Assembly (NCBI GenBank): GCA_947505055.1
Contig: CANNLO010000247.1
Coordinates: forward strand, 1 to 7,039
DNA length: 7,039 nucleotides
Direction: 5' to 3'
Source: Methylococcaceae bacterium
GTDB lineage: Bacteria > Pseudomonadota > Gammaproteobacteria > Methylococcales > Methylomonadaceae
Shown here: positions 1 to 6,141 of the stretch, in pieces
Layout: each line of letters starts with the position of its first letter
How positions within the stretch are numbered: position 1 is the first letter of the stretch
Translations under genes and position numbers: made by a program
Notes under the pieces: model-generated
Told to the model about the DNA's origin: nothing
What the model saw: the letters and a program-made list of their open reading frames with translations, nothing else
Databases searched by the model: none

Positions 1-330
1 ACCACCAAGACCTCCTCCCATTGGCAAATTTTTCTCTACTTCAATACAGACACCTTGATCACATCCCGTTTCTTCTTTTAGCAGTTTTGCCGCTCTAATT
101 ATTAAGTCATCATTTTCAAGAACACCCGGAATAGCTTTTTTTAAAGATACCCCCCCATCATTAACCGGATGAAATGTTAACCAATCACATAAGTCTATAA
201 ATTGAAAAACAGTCTGCAACAGATGATAACCATCATCTCTTTGGCCAGTAATACGCAGCATCAAATTTATTTTTGCCGGTGCAGGACATCTTTGCCCCCA
301 AACATACTGACTAGTTTTTTTTTGTGTCAT
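1..330 (-). CDS. ispE: 4-diphosphocytidyl-2-C-methyl-D-erythritol kinase, N-terminal part (gene runs off the left edge)
   Basis: Reverse-strand translation from the ATG at 330-328 gives 110 residues with no stop to the window edge. Residues 16-23 read PAPAKINL and are followed by a GQRDDGYHLLQTVFQF segment, the N-terminal signature of IspE; K20 matches the conserved lysine. The last visible residues (about 100-110, K-N-L-P-M-G-G-G-L-G-G) are the start of the glycine-rich ATP loop of GHMP kinases. IspE phosphorylates CDP-methylerythritol at the 2-hydroxyl in the cytoplasmic MEP pathway. About two thirds of the protein, including the catalytic aspartate region, lies outside the window. The start overlaps the end of lolB by 20 nt and has no clear Shine-Dalgarno sequence, so translation is probably coupled to lolB. 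The lolB-ispE order is standard in Gammaproteobacteria. Family identity is secure. Confidence 0.95.
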   Translation of the reverse strand, partial: MTQKKTSQYVWGQRCPAPAKINLMLRITGQRDDGYHLLQTVFQFIDLCDWLTFHPVNDGGVSLKKAIPGVLENDDLIIRAAKLLKEETGCDQGVCIEVEKNLPMGGGLGG

Positions 331-919
331 TTAAAATCCAATTATTTATAATCAATTTTAATTTAATCTTATTGTTCGTTATTGTTACTTTGCGAGGCAT
401 TAGACCCCCATCTTCAATAACTAGCATTTGTGCAAACTCATTTAACCAACCAGATTGATCAAAACCCATTTCCGTATCCCGGTATTGACTATTTGGTTCT
501 GGCAATCCCACAACCCAATACTTTAAACTTTGAACTGGCACGAACATACCAAGTTGTGCATTTATAAACTCATCGGGCTGTTTTGATGACTTGACATCTC
601 TCCCCCCTCGATCTATTTCAACCCTATCACCTGTCAATGTAATTATGACGGCTCCCTGACCTAAAGGACCGGATATCTTGATCTTTTCAACCTCAGAGTC
701 ATGATCCCAAGTTATATTTGCTGACCATGAATCTTTTTGCCCCACCAATGCAATTCGGCCTTCAAATGACCATTGATCCAATTTATATAGATTTAATCTG
801 GAAGCTCTTGAATACTTATTCCCGTTTTCGACTGGATTACTTGCACAGGCTGTCAATAATAAAAGAAATAGGCCTAACAGTAATTTCAACGCAGCCATCA
901 TCAGCTTATTCTTCGCCAC
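311..919 (-). CDS. lolB: Outer-membrane lipoprotein receptor LolB
   Basis: A 202-residue protein, normal length for LolB, which takes lipoproteins from periplasmic LolA and inserts them into the outer membrane. The N-terminus is a lipoprotein signal: basic n-region (K3, K5), a leucine-rich core and lipobox LTAC with the modified cysteine at C25; A26 at +2 fits outer-membrane sorting. Family-like segments are W50-SFEGRIALVG (50-60), ISGPLGQG (82-89), YWVVGLPEP (134-142) and QSGW (155-158). L86 in the GPLG loop may correspond to the exposed leucine needed for membrane insertion in E. coli LolB (inferred alignment). The start chosen is GTG at 919-917, which overlaps the upstream TPR gene by 14 nt and supplies the basic n-region; ATG codons at 901 and 898 are alternatives that would give the same mature protein. 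The stop lies inside ispE. In E. coli this gene was once called hemM because it neighbours hemA. Confidence 0.93.
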   Translation of the reverse strand: MAKNKLMMAALKLLLGLFLLLLTACASNPVENGNKYSRASRLNLYKLDQWSFEGRIALVGQKDSWSANITWDHDSEVEKIKISGPLGQGAVIITLTGDRVEIDRGGRDVKSSKQPDEFINAQLGMFVPVQSLKYWVVGLPEPNSQYRDTEMGFDQSGWLNEFAQMLVIEDGGLMPRKVTITNNKIKLKLIINNWILNDTKKN

Positions 920-2651
920 TCAATATTCTTTTTTTGAAATCCAGTAAATATTCATCTAATGGCGCTTTTTTAAAAGACTCGTTAAATATCTTTTTGGCTT
1001 CACTCTTTTTGCCAAGAGCCCATAAAACCTCAGCTAAATGAGCTGCTATTTCATTTTCCTGCTGTTTTGAATAAGCTAGCTCAAGATATGACAAAGCCTT
1101 GTCAAGCTTCCCCTGCTTAAACAGCAGCCAACCATAACTATCCATAATTACAGCTTCATTGGGTTGTAATTTAAGCGCATGTTGCAGGTATTTTTCTGCA
1201 TCACTATAACGACCAACATTTTCCAGTAAGCTATACCCCAACGCATTTAATGCCTCAGCGTCATCTGGATTTTTTAATAATATTTTTTTGAGATCAATCT
1301 CAAGCATATCATTCTTATTAAGTCGCTCAGCGACAAGAGCCCGCGTGTATAACAAATCTCTCTGCTCTGGATCGGAAATCAAAGCTTCAGTTAACAGCTT
1401 TAAGCTTTTCTCGTATTTCTCTTGCTGACCATAGACCCCAACCTGCATTAATATCAAACGATTCTTTTGCTTTGGAAACTTACCCATCAACAAATTCAAT
1501 CGCTCTTCAGCCTTTTCATATTGTTTATTTTTTACCAAAATTGAAACTGATGAAATAGCTGCATCAAAAACGAACGGCCCATCAGTTACCTTATCAAACC
1601 AAGCCATAGCCTTTTCTAAATGATCTCTTTTTTCTTCAATTTTACCTAAATAAAAAGCTGCCTGCATTTTCCATTCATCTTCGCTCAATAACAGCTTAAA
1701 CTGCTCTTCGGCTTTCTCATCATGATTCAATTGCAAATGCACCAACCCAAGTGCAATCTGGCTTTCAGCATCCTTAGGATTTGCCAAAACCATACCTTGA
1801 TATATTTCTACAGCCGCTTCATAGTCTGATGCCTTTATCAACACCTGAGCCAACAGTTTCTTAAATTTATCATTACCAGGATATTTAAGGTCTGCAGTTT
1901 TTAACAATGCTTTGGCTTTATTCAAATCACCTGAGAACACCGCTATCTGAGCCTGCAACACCAAAGCTTTATCCCAGTCAGGCTGAATACTCAGGACTTG
2001 CCTGATCTTACTTTCAGCCAGAGCATTATTTTTAAGCTCCAATGCCAATAGCGATTGAACAAAATAAACAACGGCTTGCCCCGGATTTTTGCTTGCTACG
2101 TCATCCAACACTTCAGACATAAAATTTGCCCGACCATCTCGCTGCAAAACATTGGCCAATTCAAGCGCCGTATTTTCAAAGCCAGCCGGATCACTTTTTA
2201 ACAAGGTAGTTAAATGTTCAGCTGCAATTTTTTTATTTCCGGTTCTTAAGGCTGATAACGCAGCTATTTTCCTCGCTGTAGAATTGCCATTATCTTGTTT
2301 CAACCATAAAGATACCGCCTCATCTGTTTTATTGCCATCCTTCATATACATAGCAATCTTGGCAGCTCTTTCTGCAAATCGCGGATCCTTGACTCGCTTT
2401 GCAACCTCCATATATCCTTCCAGCGCTATTGCATATTGCCCTCTTTGCCCCGCAAGCTCTGCCGCCATCAGCATATACATCACATCTGGATCTATTGCCG
2501 TTTTCACTTCGTTTGTGTGAACTTTCTCTTTGGGTTCGGCTATTTTGACAGGTTCAACTACCTCTTCCTTAGTACCCGGTTCTTCTGGGGATAGAGCGCA
2601 ACCACTAACTAAAATGAAGATTATCACTGAAATAGATTTAAAAATTAACAC
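906..2651 (-). CDS. TPR-repeat outer-membrane lipoprotein, LbcA-like (CtpA protease partner family)
   Basis: A 581-residue protein with an N-terminal lipoprotein signal (hydrophobic residues 8-16, lipobox LVSGC, modified cysteine C18, A19 at +2), then a Pro/Glu/Lys-rich linker (about 21-50) and helical tetratricopeptide repeats over nearly all the remainder. The clearest repeats begin near residues 228, 262, 295, 329, 363, 398, 431, 465, 500 and 534; the block around 465-530 (ALGYSLLEN..YSDAEKYLQHAL, then YGWLLFKQGKLDKALSYLE) is textbook TPR. Position and size match Pseudomonas aeruginosa PA4667/LbcA, a TPR lipoprotein that binds the periplasmic protease CtpA to degrade cell-wall hydrolases. 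The lipoprotein and TPR calls are seen directly; the CtpA role is inferred from synteny and needs a ctpA gene elsewhere in the genome. The start is GTG: a TAG stop lies four codons upstream in frame, and AGGA sits 7 nt before it. It is the first gene of the operon with lolB and ispE. Confidence 0.88.
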   Translation of the reverse strand: MLIFKSISVIIFILVSGCALSPEEPGTKEEVVEPVKIAEPKEKVHTNEVKTAIDPDVMYMLMAAELAGQRGQYAIALEGYMEVAKRVKDPRFAERAAKIAMYMKDGNKTDEAVSLWLKQDNGNSTARKIAALSALRTGNKKIAAEHLTTLLKSDPAGFENTALELANVLQRDGRANFMSEVLDDVASKNPGQAVVYFVQSLLALELKNNALAESKIRQVLSIQPDWDKALVLQAQIAVFSGDLNKAKALLKTADLKYPGNDKFKKLLAQVLIKASDYEAAVEIYQGMVLANPKDAESQIALGLVHLQLNHDEKAEEQFKLLLSEDEWKMQAAFYLGKIEEKRDHLEKAMAWFDKVTDGPFVFDAAISSVSILVKNKQYEKAEERLNLLMGKFPKQKNRLILMQVGVYGQQEKYEKSLKLLTEALISDPEQRDLLYTRALVAERLNKNDMLEIDLKKILLKNPDDAEALNALGYSLLENVGRYSDAEKYLQHALKLQPNEAVIMDSYGWLLFKQGKLDKALSYLELAYSKQQENEIAAHLAEVLWALGKKSEAKKIFNESFKKAPLDEYLLDFKKRILSGEE

Positions 2652-2658
2652 ACCATCG

Positions 2659-2662
2659 TCCT
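2659..2662 (-). promoter_or_regulatory. Shine-Dalgarno that fixes the GTG start of the TPR lipoprotein gene
   Basis: On the minus strand AGGA ends 7 nt before the GTG at 2651-2649. A nearby ATG (2656-2654) is out of frame and reaches a stop after two further codons, and the in-frame codon at 2663-2661 is TAG, so the GTG is the only workable start upstream of the signal peptide. Confidence 0.6.
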
Positions 2663-2689
2663 ATTTGTTTCGTAAACATATTTTGCAAT

Positions 2690-2698
2690 AGATTAGCA
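2690..2698 (-). promoter_or_regulatory. Candidate extended -10 promoter for the lbcA-like/lolB/ispE operon
   Basis: Minus strand reads TGCTAATCT, an extended -10 (TG-N-TAATCT, 4 of 6 to TATAAT). No good -35 is present 16-18 nt upstream (TCCGAC or similar), which is tolerable for an extended -10 promoter. Transcription would begin near 2683, giving a leader of roughly 30 nt before the GTG start. An overlapping alternative is TTTTTC with an 18-nt spacer to TATGTT. Judged by eye only. Confidence 0.3.
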
Positions 2699-2705
2699 GA
2701 AAAAC

Positions 2706-2724
2706 CAGCTGAGTCGGACAGCTG
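2706..2724. repeat. CAGCTG pair: inverted repeat with 7-nt loop
   Basis: Two identical CAGCTG hexamers, each itself a palindrome, at 2706-2711 and 2719-2724 with AGTCGGA between. They can form a 6-bp hairpin or serve as two half-sites 13 bp apart. The element sits where the -35 region of the candidate lbcA-side promoter would be, so an operator is a reasonable reading. No known regulator is recognised. Confidence 0.4.
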
Positions 2725-2768
2725 ATTTATTCCATTTGGATAAACTCATTATTTTTCTTAGAATACAC

Positions 2769-2777
2769 TGACATAAT
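2769..2777 (+). promoter_or_regulatory. Candidate extended -10 promoter for hemA
   Basis: Plus strand reads TGACATAAT, an extended -10 (TG-N-CATAAT, 5 of 6 to TATAAT). The matching -35 position (2749-2754, TTATTT) is poor. Transcription would begin near 2784, leaving a leader of about 97 nt before the hemA ATG. A second possibility is TTGCGA (2820-2825) with a 17-nt spacer to TATCTT (2843-2848), which would give a leader of about 25 nt. Neither is tested. Confidence 0.35.
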
Positions 2778-2787
2778 ACATGTATTA
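2774..2787. promoter_or_regulatory. Perfect 14-bp palindrome, candidate operator
   Basis: TAATACATGTATTA is its own reverse complement over all 14 bases; the flanking bases (A at 2773, A at 2788) break the symmetry. It overlaps the last bases of the candidate hemA -10 and the expected transcription start, a classic position for a dimeric repressor site. The binding protein cannot be named from sequence. Confidence 0.4.
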
Positions 2788-2793
2788 AGGTTG

Positions 2794-2868
2794 AAGGTAA
2801 AAGGCGCAAGATTCATGAATTGCGATAAAAAACCCAGCCTTTTATCTTACACATTGCATTTTTACCTT
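2794..2868 (+). promoter_or_regulatory. hemA leader with two alternative stem pairings
   Basis: As RNA, 2794-2805 (AAGGTAAAAGGC) can pair with 2837-2848 (GCCTTTTATCTT) as 12 bp with one G-U, with a small GCAA/TTGC helix (2806-2809 with 2820-2823) inside the loop. The same 5' arm (2794-2802) can instead pair perfectly over 9 bp with 2860-2868 (TTTTACCTT), which lies 12-20 nt before the hemA ATG; TTAAGG (2785-2790) can also pair with CCTTAA (2865-2870). The two pairings exclude each other. No known riboswitch class is recognised. The pairing is visible; a regulatory role is inference. Confidence 0.35.
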
Positions 2869-2875
2869 AAACATT
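2840..2875 (+). repeat. Imperfect direct repeat, 16 bp, 20-bp period
   Basis: TTTTATCTTACACATT (2840-2855) and TTTTACCTTAAACATT (2860-2875) match at 14 of 16 positions and are offset by exactly 20 bp, about two helical turns. The core TTTTACCTT also occurs inverted at 2794-2802. The copies could be protein-binding sites on one face of DNA, or the two competing 3' arms of the leader hairpin. Confidence 0.5.
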
Positions 2876-2880
2876 AGCGT

Positions 2881-4137
2881 ATGACACTTCTTGCCGTTGG
2901 GATTAATTACAATACCGCTCCGGTTTCCATCCGTGAGCGCCTGTCATTTCCCGCCGAAATTTTAGCTTCTTCACTTCAGGAATTATGGCGCATCAAAGAA
3001 ATCAGTGAAGCAGCCATACTATCAACTTGTAACCGGACAGAATTCTATTGCACTTCCACAACTGCAAACAAACAAGTTCTAATTGACTGGGTAGCCAAAC
3101 GCAAACAAATCAATGCTGATGATTTCACCCCATATCTATACTGCCACACCGATAGTGAACTGATTCGCCACATGTTTCGTGTCGCTTGCGGACTGGATTC
3201 CATGATCCTTGGCGAGCCGCAAATTTTGGGACAAATGAAAACCGCCTACCAGGCAGCCTACGATGCAGGTACGCTAGGCAAACGCTTAGGTAAACTTTTC
3301 CAACACACTTTTACGGCGGCAAAAAAAGTACGTACGGATACTGAAATCGGATCAAGCTCTGTATCGGTAGCTTTTGCCGCAGTGCAACTGGCACAACAAA
3401 TCTTTGATAAACTAAGCGAGCAAACCGCACTTTTAATTGGTGCCGGCGAAACTATAGAACTTGCCGCACGCCATTTATCACAACAAGGAATAGGCAAAAT
3501 AATTGTTGCCAACCGTACTTACGATAAAGCTCACGCACTTGCCATTCAATTTAATGGCTATGCCATCGCCTTATCCGAATTACCCGCCCATCTTGCCGAA
3601 GCAGACATTGTTATTTCTTCAACCGCCAGCCAGCTTCCTATTCTTGGCAAAGGTCGAGTTGAAAGTGCTCTTAAAAAACGTAAACACAAGCCAATGTTTA
3701 TGGTTGATCTTGCTGTGCCCCGTGATATAGAAGCTGAAGTTGAGCAACTCAGAGACGTATATTTATACACTATCGATGACCTGCAAAACACCATCGACCA
3801 GAACATGAACTCACGACGTTTAGCCGCAGAAAAGGCCGAAGAAATCATTGATATTCAGGTCGACTATTTTATTAACTGGTTAAGAGCTCAAGGCGCTCAA
3901 TCAACTATTCAAGATTATCGCTATCAGGCTGAGCAATCACGTGATGAAGCATTACAAAAAGCCTTGGCTTTACTTAAAAGTGGCGTTCCCGCTGAACTCG
4001 CTCTTAATCGTCTGGCTCATAGCTTGACCAACAAACTTCTCCATACACCCAGCGCCCAAATCAGAGCCGCCGCCGAAAATGAACGCCATGATTTAATCGC
4101 CGCTGCCCGTGAAATTTTTAAACTAACTAACTCTTGA
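2881..4137 (+). CDS. hemA: Glutamyl-tRNA reductase
   Basis: A 418-residue protein of normal family length that reduces glutamyl-tRNA(Glu) with NADPH to glutamate-1-semialdehyde, the first step of tetrapyrrole synthesis by the C5 route. The start MTLLAVGINYNTAPVSIRER is almost the enterobacterial N-terminus, which fixes the ATG. Catalytic C50 lies in STCNRTE (48-54). GLDSMILGEPQILGQMK (104-120) is the conserved substrate-domain segment. The NADPH-binding domain shows LLIGAGE (184-190) and NRT (211-213), followed by ISSTAS (245-250) and DLAVPRDIE (276-284). The C-terminal helical dimerisation domain runs from about 315. No motif is missing. No convincing Shine-Dalgarno precedes the ATG. It is the first gene of hemA-prfA-prmC, with a 19-nt gap to prfA, and is divergent from the lipoprotein operon. 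Confidence 0.97.
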   Translation: MTLLAVGINYNTAPVSIRERLSFPAEILASSLQELWRIKEISEAAILSTCNRTEFYCTSTTANKQVLIDWVAKRKQINADDFTPYLYCHTDSELIRHMFRVACGLDSMILGEPQILGQMKTAYQAAYDAGTLGKRLGKLFQHTFTAAKKVRTDTEIGSSSVSVAFAAVQLAQQIFDKLSEQTALLIGAGETIELAARHLSQQGIGKIIVANRTYDKAHALAIQFNGYAIALSELPAHLAEADIVISSTASQLPILGKGRVESALKKRKHKPMFMVDLAVPRDIEAEVEQLRDVYLYTIDDLQNTIDQNMNSRRLAAEKAEEIIDIQVDYFINWLRAQGAQSTIQDYRYQAEQSRDEALQKALALLKSGVPAELALNRLAHSLTNKLLHTPSAQIRAAAENERHDLIAAAREIFKLTNS

Positions 4138-4156
4138 GTTTTAATTCCTACTTTTA

Positions 4157-5242
4157 ATGAAACAATCCATACAACACAAACTTGAAAACCTGTGCGAACG
4201 CTATGACGAAATTGCAGCGTTACTTTCCGAACCTGAAGTTCAAAGCAATCAAAATAAATTTCGCTCGTTAAGCCAGGAATACGCTCAGATTAACCCTTTG
4301 GTCGATTGCTATAAACGCTATCAACAAACGCTCGATATGCTTGCCTCCGCCAAAGAGATGGCCAATGACAGTGATCCGGAATTAAGGGAAATGGCCAAAG
4401 AAGAAATCAACGAAGCACAAGATCAACTTGAAAACATTGATCATGAATTACAAGTTTTGTTACTCCCCAAAGATCCCAACGATAATCGCAATATTTTCAT
4501 AGAGATACGCGCCGGAACGGGCGGAGATGAAGCGGCAATTTTTTCCGGAGATTTGGCGCGCATGTATCAACGTTATGCTGAACGCAAAGGCTGGCAAACC
4601 GAAGTCATCAACGAAAGTCACGGCGATCATGGCGGCTACAAAGAAGTAATACTTCGCGTATCAGGAAAAGACGTTTATTCCCAATTAAAATTCGAATCCG
4701 GTGCTCACCGGGTACAACGTGTACCGGAAACCGAGTCGCAAGGCCGGATCCACACTTCGGCCTGTACAGTCGCCATCATGCCGGAAGTTGACGAAGTTGA
4801 TGCTATCGACATTAATCCTGCTGATCTAAAGGTCGACACTTTTCGCGCCTCTGGTGCTGGCGGACAACATATCAATAAAACTGAATCGGCGATTCGCATT
4901 ACCCACGTTCCTACTGGTGTGGTGGTGGAATGCCAGGATGAACGCTCTCAACATAAAAACCGTGCCCGGGCCATGTCCCTGCTGGCTTCGCGCCTTTTAT
5001 CCGCTGAACAGGAAAAACATCATGCAGAACAATCCGCAACCCGTAAACTGCAAGTTGGTAGTGGTGACCGTTCTGAACGCATTCGCACTTACAACTACCC
5101 ACAAGGCCGATTGACCGATCATCGTATTAACCTGACTTTATATAAACTTGATGACATCATGCAAGGAGGCCTTGAGCACGTCCTACAACCACTGATAAAT
5201 GAGCATCAGGCTGAATTGCTTACCCAACTGGGCGAAGACTAA
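4157..5242 (+). CDS. prfA: Peptide chain release factor 1
   Basis: A 361-residue protein, standard RF1 length, that reads UAA and UAG in the ribosomal A site and triggers peptide release. The N-terminal [19 protein letters not shown] aligns from the first residue with E. coli RF1. The stop-codon-reading PxT tripeptide is P190-E191-T192, followed by [20 protein letters not shown], rather than the E. coli PAT, is also found in other bacterial RF1 proteins. This motif rules out RF2, which has SPF. The catalytic GGQ is at 235-237 in [17 protein letters not shown]237 is the expected substrate of PrmC, encoded next. [13 protein letters not shown] (261-273) is also conserved. No Shine-Dalgarno is visible in the 19-nt gap after hemA, suggesting coupled or weak initiation. 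Confidence 0.97.
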   Translation: MKQSIQHKLENLCERYDEIAALLSEPEVQSNQNKFRSLSQEYAQINPLVDCYKRYQQTLDMLASAKEMANDSDPELREMAKEEINEAQDQLENIDHELQVLLLPKDPNDNRNIFIEIRAGTGGDEAAIFSGDLARMYQRYAERKGWQTEVINESHGDHGGYKEVILRVSGKDVYSQLKFESGAHRVQRVPETESQGRIHTSACTVAIMPEVDEVDAIDINPADLKVDTFRASGAGGQHINKTESAIRITHVPTGVVVECQDERSQHKNRARAMSLLASRLLSAEQEKHHAEQSATRKLQVGSGDRSERIRTYNYPQGRLTDHRINLTLYKLDDIMQGGLEHVLQPLINEHQAELLTQLGED

Positions 5243-5246
5243 GTCT

Positions 5247-6092
5247 ATGCTTAGCATAACCTCTGTATTGAAGGAGGCTACTGAATTACTGTCCGATGTA
5301 TCCGATTCCGCCACACTTGATGCAGAGGTCTTATTGTGTGTGGTGCTTAACAAACAACGCTCCCATCTTCGTGCCTGGCCAGATAAAATTTTAGAACATA
5401 ACCAAGTCAAAGACTTTCACGTATTACTTAAGCAACGCCAACAGGGCATCCCAATTGCCTACATAACTGGCAAGCGAGAATTCTGGTCACGAGATTTCCT
5501 TGTAACACCTGACGTTTTAATCCCTCGACCAGATACCGAATTGCTTATTGAACTTAGCTTAAAACTCTTAACTACCGATTCAGAGGCAAAGATTATTGAT
5601 TTGGGTACTGGTTCGGGCATTATTGCCATAACACTGGCCGCTGAACGCCCCAATACCAAAATCAGCGCCATCGATTTTAGTACCAGCGCACTTGACGTTG
5701 CCAAAAAAAACGCGGCTACACACCATATTAAAACAATTTCATTTTATCAAAGCGATTGGTTTTCCAATGTTCCCGATTCACTATTCAATCTAATTATCAG
5801 TAACCCACCTTACATAGCTGAGCATGACGCCCACCTTTGGCAAGGTGATCTGCGTTTTGAACCACTAAACGCTTTATGCGCTGACGAGCATGGACTTAAA
5901 GATATTAAAATTATTGCCGAAAAGGCACGCAACTATCTTGATGCCAATGGACACTTGCTGATTGAACATGGCTACGATCAATCACATCAAATTCAAACTA
6001 TTTTTAAAAATTTAAATTACACTAATGTTCAAACATACAATGATCTCTCCGGGCAGCCTCGTGTAACCCATGGACAATGGAATTTAACGTAA
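5247..6092 (+). CDS. prmC: Release factor glutamine N5-methyltransferase
   Basis: A 281-residue SAM-dependent methyltransferase that modifies the glutamine of the GGQ motif in RF1 and RF2. Visible motifs: ITGKREFWSRDF (73-84), LIPRPDTELLIE (91-102), the SAM loop DLGTGSG (118-124), the acidic residue D143 at the end of the next strand (SAIDFS) and the catalytic NPPY at 186-189 in IISNPPYIAEHDAHL, which identifies PrmC as against other methyltransferases. The ATG at 5247, 4 nt after the prfA stop, is preferred. An in-frame ATG at 5199 would add 16 residues that only overlap the end of prfA and do not look like the family N-terminus. Initiation is probably coupled to prfA termination, since only a weak GAAG lies upstream. 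The pairing with prfA is the usual one. A run of eight A at 5703-5710 falls inside the gene. Confidence 0.96.
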   Translation: MLSITSVLKEATELLSDVSDSATLDAEVLLCVVLNKQRSHLRAWPDKILEHNQVKDFHVLLKQRQQGIPIAYITGKREFWSRDFLVTPDVLIPRPDTELLIELSLKLLTTDSEAKIIDLGTGSGIIAITLAAERPNTKISAIDFSTSALDVAKKNAATHHIKTISFYQSDWFSNVPDSLFNLIISNPPYIAEHDAHLWQGDLRFEPLNALCADEHGLKDIKIIAEKARNYLDANGHLLIEHGYDQSHQIQTIFKNLNYTNVQTYNDLSGQPRVTHGQWNLT

Positions 6093-6141
6093 GCTATCTT
6101 TACGAATTGCCAATTAATCAATCAACCTTGAATCCAAATTT

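Noticed and set aside
190..192. PET in place of PAT in the stop-codon-reading motif of PrfA (protein residues 190-192)
   Set aside because: The middle residue of PxT varies among bacterial RF1 proteins and PET is common, so it does not suggest altered codon recognition. Coordinates given here are protein residues.
718..1041. Open frame on the plus strand across the lolB/lbcA junction, and a similar one at 2089-2520
   Set aside because: Both are antisense to confident coding sequence and show no recognisable domain, start context or conservation signal.
3258..3848. Open frames antisense to hemA (3258-3512 and 3558-3848)
   Set aside because: Serine/cysteine/alanine-rich translations typical of the antisense of a coding gene; no family features, and they overlap a secure gene completely.
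5163..5170. AAGGAGG-type sequence near the end of prfA
   Set aside because: It falls in the conserved Q-G-G-L-E codons of RF1 and has no suitably spaced start codon for prmC, which begins some 80 nt later.
5199..5246. Upstream in-frame ATG that would extend PrmC by 16 residues
   Set aside because: The added residues only reread the C-terminal codons of prfA in another frame and do not resemble PrmC N-termini; the ATG at 5247 gives a normal 281-residue protein.
5271..5277. AAGGAGG, a strong Shine-Dalgarno-like sequence inside prmC, about 25 nt after its ATG
   Set aside because: It encodes K9-E10-A11 of the PrmC N-terminus. No in-frame ATG, GTG or TTG follows at 5-10 nt, so it cannot mark the true start.
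5703..5710. A8 run in prmC as a programmed frameshift site
   Set aside because: The gene is full-length in a single frame, and no stimulatory structure or useful alternative product is evident. A-runs are expected at K-K-N codons in AT-rich genes.
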